Assembly (NCBI RefSeq): GCF_018687955.1
Contig: NZ_CP061309.1
Location: 987,564 to 1,051,563, forward strand
Length of the DNA: 64,000 bases
Direction of reading: 5' to 3'
From: Polynucleobacter ibericus
Lineage (GTDB): Bacteria; Pseudomonadota; Gammaproteobacteria; Burkholderiales; Burkholderiaceae
Positions 45,111 to 60,100 of the stretch are shown here, one piece after another. Every line of letters begins with the position of its first letter. The first letter of the stretch is position 1. The translations under genes and the position numbers were made by a program. The notes under the pieces were generated by a model. It was not told where the DNA came from, searched no databases, and saw only the letters and a program-made list of their open reading frames with translations.

Positions 45111-48100
45111 TTAATCCTCACCACAGAACATATCGCCTTTTGCATCAACGGAGCAGATCACATGGGCATCTCCTGCCTGCAAGAGATTGCTTCCGGCAGA
45201 CTTCGCTAATGCAACCGTTTCAGGTGCGCTTACCGTTACCGCCGCAACGAGATTGCGGGCATCCACCGCCATCTGCACTTGGTCCGCATGGTAATCAAGC
45301 GCTTCTCGTAATGATCCACCATTGATGTACTCATTTGAATTCATTGTTACTGAAGTTGCCGGTGTAACGGGAGTTACTGGCGCTGAAGTGTTGACTGGAG
45401 CAATATATCCCAGCGCCTGATTAGCCGTAATTTGGCTACCCCAATTATTCACACCGGTCTCATTTGCATCTAGTAAGAAATTACTTGCGCCATTCATAAC
45501 AAGCCTGTCTAGGCTGCTAGGATTCTGGAGGTTGATCTGACCACAATTAGATGAGCAGCCACTATTTGCCGTAGATTGTTCAGGTAAATTAAAGTTAACA
45601 CTAGCAGCCGGATCCCACACCGAGAATGTAACTGAGCTCGGAGCTGTACTTGATTGCGCGCTCATTAAGTTAGCCCGATAGGTTTGATTGGAATACGTTC
45701 TCACGCTATCTACTAAGCTCACTGTGCCGATATAAGTTGTTGAGGCATTCGCCTGAGTATTGCTCACCACAGTTTGAGCATTCAAACTATACAAAGGTGC
45801 GCTAGCGCCCACGGCAGCATTAAAGCTAATCGATGCGCCTGCATTTACAGCTGCATACCCACTGCTATAGGAAATCACTGCTGGTGCAATAGCGGCAACT
45901 AGCAAAGTATGGGTATTGGCTACTGTATCGTTTACGGTTCCGTTATAGGTAATACTAGGGTCTTCAGAAATCATCGTACGCACATAAACGGGGTTTAAAT
46001 CCAAGTAGCTAATCGTACTTGCACGAACACCTGGGCCAGCAATGTATTGGAAATAGCCCCTATAGTTATCGTTAAACAAGAAGCCTGCTGTAGGAGTGCG
46101 CCCTAAATAACTGGCATCACCAATAAATACCGCACCGTTATAGGTCTGAGCGATTCCAGTCACAATATCTGCCAAGATATAGATCTGAGATCCAGTTACT
46201 GTGAAATTATTTAAACGTGCAGTCTCACCTATGGATTTTCCTAAGGTAACAATGCCTGTTCCTGCATTAATTACTAATGACTCAGTCTTATTGACTGCCC
46301 CATTAATAGTTGCATCTAGTAGGAAATTGGCATTTGAGCTTTGTAAGGTCGTAGTCCCCGTGCCAGAAGTTCCGATAATTAAATTACCACTGTAGCTTTG
46401 TGCGCCAGTGGTATTGATATCACTCAAGATTGCCGTTGTGCCACCAACGATATTCAGAGCAGGCATTGTGATGCCTGATGAAGTTGAGAAATTAGCAGGA
46501 CTTGCAGCAGTTCCGGATGAGTTAATGAGGCCAGAACCCAATGCATTGTTGGATCCTGCAATCAAAGTATTGCCGGCAGCCAAGTTAATGCCACCAGTAA
46601 ACGAACTGTCGCCAGTCAGCGTAATTGCACCTGCACCTGAAATCGTGACACTACCTGCTCCACTAATCGGCATTCCTATCGTAGCCGCAGAACTCAGATT
46701 GAAAGTCAGATTGCCACTATTAGAGACAGCTGAGGTAACAGGACCTTGTACTGAATCGTCATAAATCACACTGTAGCCAGATGGCAGAATTACATTGGCC
46801 ACGTTAGATAGATCTGGAATTGCGCCGACGTTAGTAGTTTCAGTAGTCGTCCAGTTTGATGGATTAGCCCAGCTACCACCTGAAGTAGGACCGGTATACG
46901 TTACGGAGTTCAGCTGCGTAATCACCCCGTTGGTGCCGCTTAATGGGGTGGAATTATTCATTTGATAATTAGCAGCATCTACACCGGAGAGTGCAATTGC
47001 TACGGTGTAAGGAATATTGATGCCAACATTTTTACTTGCATAGGTGCCACTTGCAGCAATAGAGACCGTATCGCCTGGAAGAATCCCACTAGTTGCTGTA
47101 ATACCTAAATTAGTCATATTGACTGAGCCGTTGTATACCTGAGTCACCCCTGCAATACCCAAATCTGCATATGTCAGCTGAAGTGGCGTGACGGTTAAAC
47201 CGCCCACAACGTAGACCTCATTAAAGTTTGGCGTTCCTCCTGGTGGAGATGTAGTGATATCGGTCGCCGTAGCTCTCAAACCATAACTGCCAACGCCGAT
47301 TTGAGTGCCGGCGGCATTCATGGTTGGATTTACGGCGCTGATTGTGAATGCACCAGTTGTATTGCCCGTTACCACTGAAACAGCAGACCCTGATGCAGTG
47401 ATATCAGCACCTATAACCGAAATAATATTAGGTGAAGGATTACCAAGAGCGCAGTCAGTGCAGTAGGAAACTGTCATCGCCCCTGCGCTATAGCTTGCTG
47501 GTGTGCCGTATACCGTGGTATTTGAGCCAACTTGGACTAGCAATTGATTGGCCCCCACAATGGTGAACTTACCGCTGACATAACCAACGGTGTAGTTTTG
47601 TAAGCTTGTAGAGACATTAGGTACTAGTACGTCACTATATACACCGGCATTATTTTCTGAAGAATTGCTTCTGCTAACGGATACAACTGCTAAGCCCAAT
47701 GCTCCGCTTATGCTTGAATCGGAGTTTTTAAAGCCGCTATACATTACTCCACCGAAACCGGATGGATCGCTGGTACCAACAAACTTAGCGCTATCTGCTG
47801 CAGTAACCGTTAGCAATGCTTTGGCTACTGTTAGATCGCCAGCAGTATAGGTGATGTTGTAATTACTTAAGCGAATACCGTTTAGCGCAGAAACCTCAAT
47901 CGAGCCCGCATAAAGACCGGCGTTGGTTGTTGCTGGAATAGTCTGGTTACCACCATAAAGAACAGTGGCTGAACTTGCAGAATCATCGTTTCTGAGGCCA
48001 GCAACCGAATAGGCTCTGGTACCTGACTGAGGCAATACCAATAAAGAGCCATAAGTGCTTAATTGATTTTCTGCAGTGACATAGAGGTTTGCAGGATTTA

Positions 48101-51100
48101 CAGTCAGAGATGCGCGTGTATAGATAATTTCGTAATTTGATCCTGCAGTAACAGTACCCTGAGTAATGTAATAAGAGCCCACGTTCGATGCAGAACCTGC
48201 AGTAGTCCATGGTGTAGCGCTAGTTGCTAACGCACCACTCATTTGATCGCCATTAACCAATCCTGAAACCGTTTGATATGAGAGTGTTGGCAAAGTAGTA
48301 TCGGCATAGGTCATCGACGCATTATTAGCAATTACATTGATAGCTTTTCTAGCGATCGTCAATGTACCCGGGCTATAAGTAATTTGATAATTGCTCAAAT
48401 TAGTGCCACTTGCTACGCTTGGCAGGATGCCGTTTACTGAACCAGTATATGTGCCAGCATTTTGAGTACCAGGAACAGTCGTATTACCCTGCTGTGCCAG
48501 GGTCACTGATGAGATTGCATCGCTTCCTAATAAGCCCGATACAGTAAAGCTTGCTGTACCAAGACTTAATGGTGTGCCATAGGTAGTGCTCTGGTTGTCT
48601 GCGGTCACTGTGACTGGAGCAGCAGTAATATTGGCAGTAATCGAATTGGTTACCCCAGTAATTTCGTAGTTTGAATTACTTAAACTGAGGCCAGATATGG
48701 TTGGCGTTACTGTAATTCCAGTACCCACGTTCGCTGATGCAAAACTGCCAGCTGTCACGCTGCCGGTAACTGTTACAACATCAGAACCTAGGGCACCATT
48801 GGCTACTGGAGTTCCGGATAAGGTTGCAGCTGTTCCTGTGTCATAGACCTTATTGGCAGCAATAATGCCGCTAATGGTAATTGGTGCAACAGTGATATTT
48901 GCAGTTAGTGGACTAGCAACACCAGTAATTTGATAATTAGCATTGCTCAGGCTTAAGCCAGATAAAACTGGAGTCACCACAATTCCTGTGCCCACATTGG
49001 CTGATGCAAAGCTACCGGTAGTGGCGCTTCCAGAAATAGTAATAGAATCTGCGCCGATGGCACCTACTGCTGTTGGTGTGCCCGCTACGACTGCGCTTAA
49101 ACCGGTGTCGTATTGCTTATTGCTGGCAGTTAAGCCACTAATGGTGATCGGCGCTGGAGTAATCGTGCTGGTGGTGTTATCGACATAGGTAATGGTGTAG
49201 TTGGCTGCAGCATTATTGCTGCCATTCAAGATCCCCACACCACTAACACTCAGCGTTTTATTACCGCTACCGGCCCCACTGCTTGCATAACTAAATGATC
49301 CGCCGGAGAGAGTATCTACATCACCAGTCGCAGAATTGGTAAAGAGGGTTCCCGTTGACAATGTAGCAGCCGGAGCTGTGCTGGCACCTGTTACTGAAGT
49401 GGTAGCGTCATATACCTTCACCGCATTGCTAGCGGTAATGCTGATTGCGGCAGGCGTAATTGTCACAACACCAGTTGGGCTGATCAATGTGTAATTAGAT
49501 GCTAAGCCAGTACCATCAGATAATGTAGCCCCGTTCAGAGAAGATAATCCTGCAGAACCAACATTTGGATCGGTCAAAGTTGCTGTGCCGGTAGCCAAAG
49601 TTAATGTCTGTCCTGTAACACCAGTAATCGTGATATTGGCATTAGCTACGGAGGTAGTTCCGTCATAAGCACGGGTAATTGTTGCTGTTACTGGAGCAGC
49701 GGTGATATTAGCTGTAAGTGCTGTTGTTACCCCAGAGATGGAATAGTTGCTATTGCTGAGGCTGAGACCTGATAGGACAGGCGTCACTACGATTCCAGTG
49801 GCAACGTTAGCTGATGCAAAAGCACCGGTAGTAGCATTACCAGTCACGGTCACAGTATCGGAACCTAAAACACCTACTGCAGTTGGCGTTCCACTTACGA
49901 CTGCGGTTAGACCAGCATCATAAATTTTGTCAGCAGCCGCTAAACCACTAATTGTGATTGGTGCAGGAGTAATGGAACCATTAGTTCCAGCAATATTGCC
50001 AGCTGTGTAGCGGTAGTTTGCGGCATCTGCCCCACTTAGACTCACACTAGTAATAGTGTAATTCGTAGTACCCACATTCTTGTTGGAATACACGCCAGCG
50101 CCAGTCAAACCCAATGCGTCACCAGTTAACTTATTGGAGGCTGCAAGACTTAGGCCATTAGTCAACGCCGTCGTAGCATCGTATACCTTGGTTGGCGCAG
50201 AATTATTCGTTGCGATGACGCTAATAGGTGTTACGGTCGCAGCCCCAGGTATGTAAATCACAGGCAATGTTGTGCCGGAGATCGTCGCATTAGTTGATCC
50301 AGTTGGCGTGAATGTATAAGTTCCTGCGTTTAAATAATTACCGGTACTGAATCCCAGAGTAGCATCTGAAATGACCTTAAGGTTGTAGTTGTTTGATGCG
50401 GAATCAGTAGCAACCCAGGTTGGGGTTGTTACTGAAGAGGTGGTGATTTGAGAAACGGTTGCACTTGGTGCAGTAAGGCTCAATGTGATGATGGTTCCAG
50501 AGGTGCAATTACTGCTAACTGTGCAATATTGCGCTACTAGATTAACTGGGGTATTTGCAGATGAAGAGCTAGTAATAGAGCCATAGGCGCTACTAGAATT
50601 TGCGGCTGTGACTACCAATTGATATTGCTGGGCCTCTGTATAAGTCCCCGTCACCACTGTTGGGGTGCCATAATTACCACTGAGTGCTGCGCTCATTACT
50701 GCTGCCGGAGTTAGCGTATAAACACCACCAGTAGCGGTTGAGCTTTGAGTCACGCTGACAGTAATAGTATCGCTACCCATGGCACCGGTCACCGAACCAG
50801 TAAAGCTTGCTGGTGCCTGACCTGTAAATGCAGAGTAGGAATTAGCACTCACCGTTAGTGGCGCAGTGGTAATCCCCCCCGCTCCAGAAGCGCTGGTTGG
50901 CAATATGTAGTTGCTCAGTACGGTCCCTGAATCTGCCGTGAAATGACTAGGGACTAAAGATGCGGTAATCGTGCTTGCAGGCGAGTATCCGGTATTGGTA
51001 CTGGCATTGGCCGAGTTATAGCTACCAACAGTTTGAGTTACGGTGGCACCCTCACCTGCTATGAACCCAGATAAGGAGAAATTTCCGGAAGTTAATGTAG

Positions 51101-54100
51101 CAGCCATAGTTGCATCGTATTGCTTAGATGGTGTGCCGGCTACGGAAGCAGTAATACTTAACGGGTTGATTACGACACTAGACGTAGATGCTGGTAATAC
51201 GTAGTTTCCAGCCAAACCGCCATTCGTTCCGTTACCGAGAGTTAATCCGCTAGTGGCGAGCGCTGAAACGCTTGCTACGTTTGCGCTATTAGCATTTGCA
51301 GTCCCGCCCAGAGTCAGGGTTTGAGTACCAATACCAGTTAGTACCGTGATTTGGTTAGCCGCAAAACTTCTGGAGCCATCATAGTCCTTACTGGCTGATA
51401 CAGAAACGATTGCCGGATTAATGACATATGCATTACTAGATGGATTAGCAAAAGCAATTTGGTAATTTCCATTTGTGGTGGTGCCCGCCAATGTGCCAAC
51501 GGTGAGAGCGTAGGTGGCCGCATTTTTAACGACTGTTGTTGCGCTACCATTAAACGCCATGGAGCCGCTTAATGCCACCGGCACACTTACCGCTACATCA
51601 GTATTTTTATAGCCAGTAGCTGTGTAGTTTGTGACTAACTGTGAGTAAGTGCTGTTATTAAGTGTCGAGGCATCATAAGTAACTGAAGCGCCATTTGGGG
51701 TTAAGGTCAGCGTGGCCTTACCAACTACTAAATTGCCTGCAACGTAGCTAATCGCGTAGTTCGATAGACCAACACCAGTTGCAGCGCTTGGAACGATGCC
51801 CGCTGAATACGTCGCCGCATTAACAGTCGGTGAAACAGTGACGTTACCGCTATAAAGTAATGTCGTGCTGGTAACGCTATCGCTATTGACGAGGCCGCTG
51901 GTGGTAAAAGCACTGCTACCTAAAGCATAAGCAGTGCCATAAGTGCTATTTTGGGTGCTTGCGGTAATCGTCAGCGCCTTTGTTGCAACAACTAGGTTGC
52001 CAGCCACATAGCTAATAGAGTAATTACTTAAGCCCGTTCCAGAGGCTGCACTAGCGATAATGCCGCCGGTATAAGTACCTGCATTAGTAGTTCCGGCTAC
52101 CGTAGTGGCGCCACTGTATTTAAGAGTTGTCGAACTCACAGCATCTGTATTGACTAAGCCACTCGTCGTAAATGCACTAGTACCTAATGCATAAGAGGTG
52201 CCATAATTGGTATTTTGAGTGCTAGCAGTAATCGTTAGTGGTCGAGCTGTAACAGTCATTGCCCCATTAGCATAGGTAATAGTGTAATTACCGATACCAC
52301 TTCCGCTGGCAGCACTTGGCACGATGGAGATGCCTGTACCAACAGCGGTTGTTGCAGCTCCACCGGTACTGGTGAGGGTTACCCCCGTTAAGGTGTCAGA
52401 ACCAAATAATGAACCAGAGGTAATGGAATAGCCTACTCCGCCTGTAGCGGATGAAGCGCCAGCACTATAGACAATTCCTGCTCCAGTAGTGGTGTTGCCA
52501 TACACCTTCGTATCGGCCGCTGCCGTTATTGTTAATGTCGCTTTATTGACTGTAGAAGCTACGCCAACGTAAGTAATTGTGTAGTTAGAGAGCCCCACTC
52601 CAACTGCAGCGCTAGGTACTGTATTAAAGGAACCATTTTGTGCAACACCAGAAACTACCGACCCAGAACCCACTACCGAGCCAGACTTCATGGTTTGCGT
52701 GACTGATGTCACTGCATCGGTCACAGCAATACCACCTATCGATGTCACCAATCCACTGACACTGTACCCCGCAGTATTTACTAGAGATGCATAAGTGGTA
52801 GATGCATCGTAAGAACTCGTACTTGCCAGATTGGTAATCGTCAGCGCTTTGGCGGTGATGGTGTATGTACGACTAGTTCCAGATAAGGTAACGGCCTGCC
52901 CTGTTCCAGCAGAGATATTTGCAGAAACAATGGTGGTGCCGGCTTGTACTGCATTGGCATTGATACCAGCCGAACCAATAGTGCTATTCCATACCAGGCC
53001 ATCTTTAATGCCTGTAGTAGAGACACCGAAAGGCGTGGCGCTTAATGTCACAGTCGCATTACTACGCAACCAAGTTAAGGCACTAGAGTCTGTATAAGCC
53101 GTTCCGTAAGCTGCTGAATAGTTAGCTCCAAGAGAAACCGTAATGGTGTAGGAAGTGGTACCGGAACGATAATCAATGTAGTTACCACTAGTGTAGGTGC
53201 TTGGAGTAGTAAATGTTCCGCCCTGGACGCTATAACGAACATTAGAAGTTGAGGCATTGGAGCTGGTTATTCCAACGGCCGCTTCTACATCATAAGAGTT
53301 GGATGTTCTGGGTGCAGCCATAGAAAGAGCAACCACTCCGCCAGTATTGGTTACGGTACCTAAAGCAATAATGGTTCCGCCAGTGGTTGTGCCAGCAGCA
53401 ACGCCATTGCCACCCGTAATCCGAATACCATCAGAACCGGAGTTAGTAACTGCGCCGATGCTGGCATTGGATACCGCATTGATGATGACACCACCAGTTG
53501 TACCGGTGTTACGCACTAAGGCGGCTGTTGTAATGCTTCCAGCGTTGCCAACACCATATAGTGCAACACCGGTGTAGCCTGTGATGGTTCCTCCGCTCAG
53601 GGTGCGAATTCCATACCCTGTAGTGGAGGTACCGGTTATAGATACAGATCCAGCAGTAGATTCAATGGCGGCAACGTTATAAATTGCGTAGGAGCCTGTT
53701 GATGATCCTGCAATTGAAATATCCCCTGCCGCTTTATAACCCGTATATGTTATCCCTCCATAGGCCCAGCTTGCTGAAGATGCAATATGGACACCAGTAT
53801 CAGCCATGGTATTCATGGAAGCTGTTCCTGGAGCTGCTGTTGCGATACCGCCGGTGTTGGTTGCCCCTTGGATAACAAAACTATCGCCAGCATTGATAAC
53901 AGAAGTCACTAAATAGATGGCTGGGTGAACTGCACCATTACCCGTAGCGCCACCCCTAGCAGATAAAGTGATATCCCCAGTAGTAGTCCTCATCAAAATA
54001 TTGTGGATATTGAGTCCAGAACTATAAGAAGTGCTATAGCCAATTAAGTCAATATTGCCAGAGGCGATGTAATTCTTCTGCACTCCAGATTGAGCGTAAT

Positions 54101-57100
54101 ATGCCCATGCATTGCTTGTAGCATATGCACTTGCAGAGATATTTCCAGCTGTAGCAATTAGACTACCCAGTTGATAAATACCATGCACCCCAACTCCGAC
54201 TAAGGTTAAATCTCCGGAGTCGGCTGTTAGGGTATATGCAGAGGAATTCTGAATACCCCAGCTACTTGCAGTGACTCCTTTAATTGTTAAAGCTCCACCT
54301 CCCGTAAGCACTCCATTGACGAGTACCCCTGCTGAAGTAGTGACATTTAACGTTGTATTATTTGCGCCGTTGAAATAGCCGCTGAATTTAGCACCACTCG
54401 CAGAGCCGTAAGTATTGTCAATATTGATATAGCCAGAAACCGATACATCATTTACCTTAATTGCAGAACCCGAAGATTTAACGAGATAGTTAATCGCATA
54501 GGTAGAACCAGAGGTTGTTGACACAACGCCTGTAGTAATTGTGGAGAGGCGATTACCGCCTGTGGTGTCATACGTAATTGTCGAAGTAGCATTAGTATTG
54601 GCGGCCATGGAAATCGCGCCGCGCTGATCAATGATGTTATTGGCAATAAAGCTAATGTCAGAACCATTTGCTGCAGAAATAGCTCCTATTTGAGTAATAC
54701 CAGCATCACTTCCGGCCGTTGTTCCAGTCGAGGTAATAGTAATATCACCGCCGGTTGATCCTGAGTTAATAGTCATTGGACCAAGGTAGGCAACATACGT
54801 TGCGGCTACGCTAGCCCTAGCATCAATCGTAATGAAATTACCGGTAACAAGCGATGATCCCGTATAGACACCATAACTGTTATAAGTGCTGCCGGTGAGC
54901 TCTACGCCACCCGCACTGGAATTAATGGCTGCAGTGTACTGAATTCCATGGGAGTTATAAGAGGCCCCTTTAATGCCAATTAGATTAGTGCTATGTATTG
55001 CATTATTAATAGTTACGCCAATGCTGGCTGTTGCTAAGGTGGAATTATTAGCAGTAGTAACGTACCCAGAGACTGGGGAAGTGCCACCATAAGTATTATC
55101 AATCGTTACACTACCAGGCAAGCGCACCGTGCTTGTACCAATTAGATTTGGATTAATTGCACTTCCAGCGGATTTGATTATTAAATTAATATCACTGGTC
55201 GAACCAGAAATAATCGCCAAGGCTCCAGTGGTAATGTTAGAAGCCTTTGTGCCAGAAGTAGTGTCATAGTTGACTGTTGCTGCGTTACTACTCGTATTGG
55301 CCGCCAATGTGACAGCACCCGCTTGATTAATTAAATGATTAGAGGTAAAGCTAACATTGCTCCCGGAAACATTATTTGTTATCGCTCCAGACTGGCTGAT
55401 ACCGTTGCTACCACCGGCAGCAGTATTGTTTGCTGTGACAGTAATGTTCCCTGATGGTGTATTTGGCGTATATCCGACTCCACTAAGCGCTATATTTGCT
55501 GCGCCATAACCCCCTGCGGCAGCGGAGGTCGCCAAAGTCGATGCTGTAGCTCCGCTCCAAATAGATGCCAAATTAGTTGTACCGCCGAATAAATTGACAT
55601 CGCTTCCGGTCGATAATTGGGTGGTTTTATTTTTGGCTAAAGTCTCTGTTGCGTAGATCTTGCCTTCACTTGCAGTTAGTACCAACTGGACCATTTTGGT
55701 ATATGAGCCATCAGCAAAGCCGATCAGATAAGTTGCCGTTGTAGCGGTTGAGCTTTGCAAAATTGCCGCCGTAGTAGAAATTGAACCAGGCACCGAAGTA
55801 CCTGCTAGAGATGCTGATGAGATTATTGGGAGCGTAGAACCCATTAGAGTTCCCATCAGACTTCCAGAAGTTCCTGTTGCAGAAGAAATAACTCTAGATG
55901 TAGTGTTGTCTCCTGGATAGTAGCCGTAGCCAAGAGTAATTGCATTGAGACCGACAATAGTAGCCGCAGCAGTGCTGGTGCCATTGACGGTTACCCCCGT
56001 ATGAGCGAGTAACAATCCATTTAAATCAACCGCAGATCCAGTGGTTGAGTTACCGGTAATTGTTACCGCACCTGCTTGAGCACTAATGATTCCATTAACG
56101 TTTGTGTAAATACCGTAATTAGTTGCTCTTCCAGACCAGGTGATGTCGCCATCAGATGAGGTAATAGCTGCAATCCCATAAATAGCGTAGTTTCCGTTGG
56201 AGACGCCCTTAACAACAATATCTCCAGTTGCGGTAAGTGCATTATTAATAGTGACACCAGCAACACCACTAGGAGCCAATGCAATATTAGAGGCTACTAT
56301 ATAACCGCTAGCTGGCGTGCAGCTTGCCCCAGTACATCCAAAAGTGTTATCTAAAGTAATTGATCCCGGAACGCTAATGACGCCCGGATCTAAATTAGCA
56401 CCAGAACTCTTTTGAACATAATGAATATCGCTAGTTGATCCAGAACCAATGGTTAGATTGCCGCCAGTAATTGTTGAGGCATTGGTACCACGGGTTGTAT
56501 CGTAACTGACTGTCGATGCGTTTCCACTCAAATTGGCCGCTAATGCAATGGCACCAGTTTGATTAATTAGATTATTTGATGTGAAAGTCATGTTGCTACC
56601 AGATGCATTATTGGTGATAGCGCCAGATTGGGTAATGCCAGTACTTCCACCACCGGAAGTATTGTTAGCGGTGACGGTGAGATCAGCGCCGCCCGCATTA
56701 ATTGTTAGCGTGCCCAAGGTCACAATGGTTCCGGCTGTTGTGCCATTACCAACAATCGTGATGCTATCTCCCGTTACCAGAGCACCAAGATTTACAGCCT
56801 GACCAGTTGTGGAGTTACCTGCAATAGAGATATCACCAGCTGAAGCAGTAATTGTTCCAGAGGCGTTTGTGTAAATACCATAATTAGTTGCTCTTCCAGC
56901 CCAGATAATGTCACCAGCAGTTGAGGTAATGGCTGCTACACCATAAATAGAATAATTACCATTAGAGACGCCATTAATAGAAATATCACTAGTAGCAGTT
57001 AATGCATTGTTAATGGTGATACCAGCAACTCCGTTTGGAGCCAATGCAATATTGGAGGCTACTATGTATCCGCTAGCTGGCGTGCAGCTAGCCCCAGTAC

Positions 57101-60100
57101 ATCCATAAGTATTATCTAAAGTAATTGAGCCTGGAACACCGATAACGCCTGGATCAATATTAGCTCCAGCACTCTTCTGTACGTAATTAATTGCGCTTGT
57201 AGATCCGGATGTAATGGTCAGATTACCACCAGTAATTGTTGAGGCATTTGTACCGCGGGTTGTATCGTAACTGACTGTCGAAGCCGTACCACTCGTATTA
57301 GCAGCTAATGAGATAGCACCAGTTTGATTAATCAGATTATTTGATGTGAAAGAAATATTGCTGCCCGAAGCATTATTAATAATGTCGCCGGATTGAGTAA
57401 TACCAGTATTTCCACCGCCGGCAGTGTTATTGGCGGTAATGGTGATATTGCCAGTTGGTGCGTTTGTAGAATACCCAGGACCACTCAAAATGATATTAGC
57501 TGCTCCATAGTCACGTGCAGCTGAAGAAGTAGCTAAAGATGCATTGGTGATAGCTCCCACGCCACCGGCCGAGGAACCATTCCAAATGGCTAGCAAATTT
57601 GTCATGCCGCCAAATAAATTACTTGTAACTCCGGTGCTTAATTGAGTGGAGTTATATCTAGCGGCTGTTTCAGTGGCATATAAATTACCCCCACTAGCAG
57701 TTAATACAACTTGCACCATTTTGGTAAACGAGCCATCTGAAAATCCAATAATGTAATTCGCAGTAGCAGAGGTTGAGCTTTGTAATATGGCTGCAGTAGT
57801 AGTTATCGTGCCAGGAACGGATACGCCAGTAAGAACTGCGGAAGTAATTACTGGTAATGTTGATCCACTAAATGTTCCCATCAAGCTACCAGACGTTCCG
57901 GTAGCTGTAGAAATAACAGTCGGATTGGTGTTGTCTCCAGCGTAATATCCAGAACCTAAGGTCATCGCACCTAGTGTGGCGATAGTAGACGTCGTCGTGC
58001 CTGTGGCATTTATGGTAATTCCGGTTTGAGCCGTAATAGCTCCAGCTAACTGCACCGCTTGGCCTGTTGTGGTGGTGCCTGTAATGATCACAGAACCCGC
58101 AGTAGCCATAATAGTTCCAGCGCTAGTGCTGTGTGCTGCGTTGCTAATGCCAGATCCTGTAATCGTAATTGATCCAGTCGAAGTTGCTATAGCCGCTTGT
58201 AATGTAACTGAGTAATATCCAGTAAGTGAGGCACCCTTTAGAGTGATTCCAGTACCAGCGGTAATCGCGGCGTTAACCAGAACACCAATGCTTGCACCAG
58301 CGTAGGTACTAGAATTCGCAGTAGTAATGTATCCAGATGTTGGCGTACCCCCTGCTCCTGCAGTGCCACCATAGGTGTTATCCATCAATACAGAACCCGG
58401 AACATTTAATGTACCAGTATCAATACCAGCACCAGAAGTTTTAATGATGTAGTCAATTGCGCTAGTTGATCCAGACGAAACAGTTAAGGCACCAGCAGCA
58501 ATAGTGGAAGTTTTGGCACCCGCAGTAGTGTCATACAAAATATTGGATGCTGTTCCACTGGTATTTGCCGCTAAAGTAATTGCACCACTCTGACTAATGA
58601 TGTTATTTGATATGAAGCTGATGTTGCCTCCATCCGCATTTACAGTAATTGCACCCGTTTGAGTGATGCCCGTATTAGCACCACCAGCAGTGTTGTTTGC
58701 CGTAACCGAAAGATCGGTACCACCAGCAACAATTGTCATTGCACCCAGAGAAACGATTGTTGCGGCAGTAGTTGACGTTCCAGTAATCGAAATGCTTTTA
58801 GCTGACATCGCACCAAGCAGTGATACTGCTGTGCTCGCATTCGATGAACTAGTGACAGTAATTGCTCCAGCATTAGCTGTCAGGGTGCCGTTTGCATTTG
58901 AACTTACGCCAGGATTAAGGGTGGCGCTTGTGTTGGAAGAAGATGCCGTTAAGGTGATATTGCCAGCAGTTGAAGTTAAAGCAGAAGTTAAATAAATGAG
59001 TCCGTAATTAGTGTTACTGATACCAATGCTGGTGATGTCGATATTCCCATAAGCAGTAATAGGAGAAGTCGACGCATAACTAGCAACCACAAAGCCATAA
59101 CTTGCATTGGTGTAATTCTTCAGTGAGAAAGTGGCATTACCACCAATATTGAGAGTTGCTACATTAGGCTCAAATGAACCAATCCCGCTTGCTTGATTAG
59201 CCGATGCCGCAAGAGAGAAGTGACCGCCGGCACCACTTGCCGATGTGCCTGCAGTAGTTGTATTAATGGCTGCATTTAAATAAATAGGACCATTCTGAAT
59301 AGATCCAATCGTAATCGTTGTACCGCTTACCGATCCTCCAGTTGCATCCATGACAACATAGCCACCCTTGGTGGTAATACTTCCGGAGGCTCCGTTATAG
59401 ATACTGGCACATGCTCCTGCAGAACAAGTGGTTAAAGTATTTGATGCGTAGCTTGTTTTTGCAACAACGTTAATTTTTCCGGTGCTAGTCGAATTGATAG
59501 CGCCATTAATCTTAATTTGACCATTAGAAATATAGTTGAGATTAAGATCTCCAGCGCCTGTGTTGGTAGTGGTGCCAGTAAGCGTAATGGCTTGAGCTGT
59601 TCCACTGCTGTTATCTAAAGTCAAACTGGCGCTACTGCCAGAAGCTATTGAGAATGATAGGTTTGCTGTTTGAGTGATGGTGCCATCAGCAATAATTTGG
59701 ACACTAATGCCGCTATTGATGGCCGTCTGAATTTGTGTAGCGCTGATATTGGTTTGATTGGTAAATAGAAGCGGGTCTGTACCTGTTGAAGTGCCTGCTG
59801 TAGTGCTGATAGTGACGTTAGTTGGGTCAATTAGCCACATTCCTCCTCTACCTGCATTGATGCTAGCCATCATGCTGAGGGTTTGACCAGAGGTCTCGAT
59901 GAAACCACCGTTTTGATTGCTTGAGTTTTGATCTAGCTGGGCTACATTGATACTGGAATGCTGGTCTATGGTCGCAGATAAAGCAAAAGGCAATGTGCCG
60001 TTCTTTGCATCATTGCCTATTAATATTTTTCCACCTTGGGTATAGCCAGTTGCTTCGATTGCGCTACTGGTGATAGCGAGGTGATTATTTGTGGAGATGC

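Noticed and set aside
47000..60000. Regular repeats considered as a CRISPR array or satellite
   Set aside because: Repeats are long, degenerate and in one open reading frame; they are protein-coding domain repeats.
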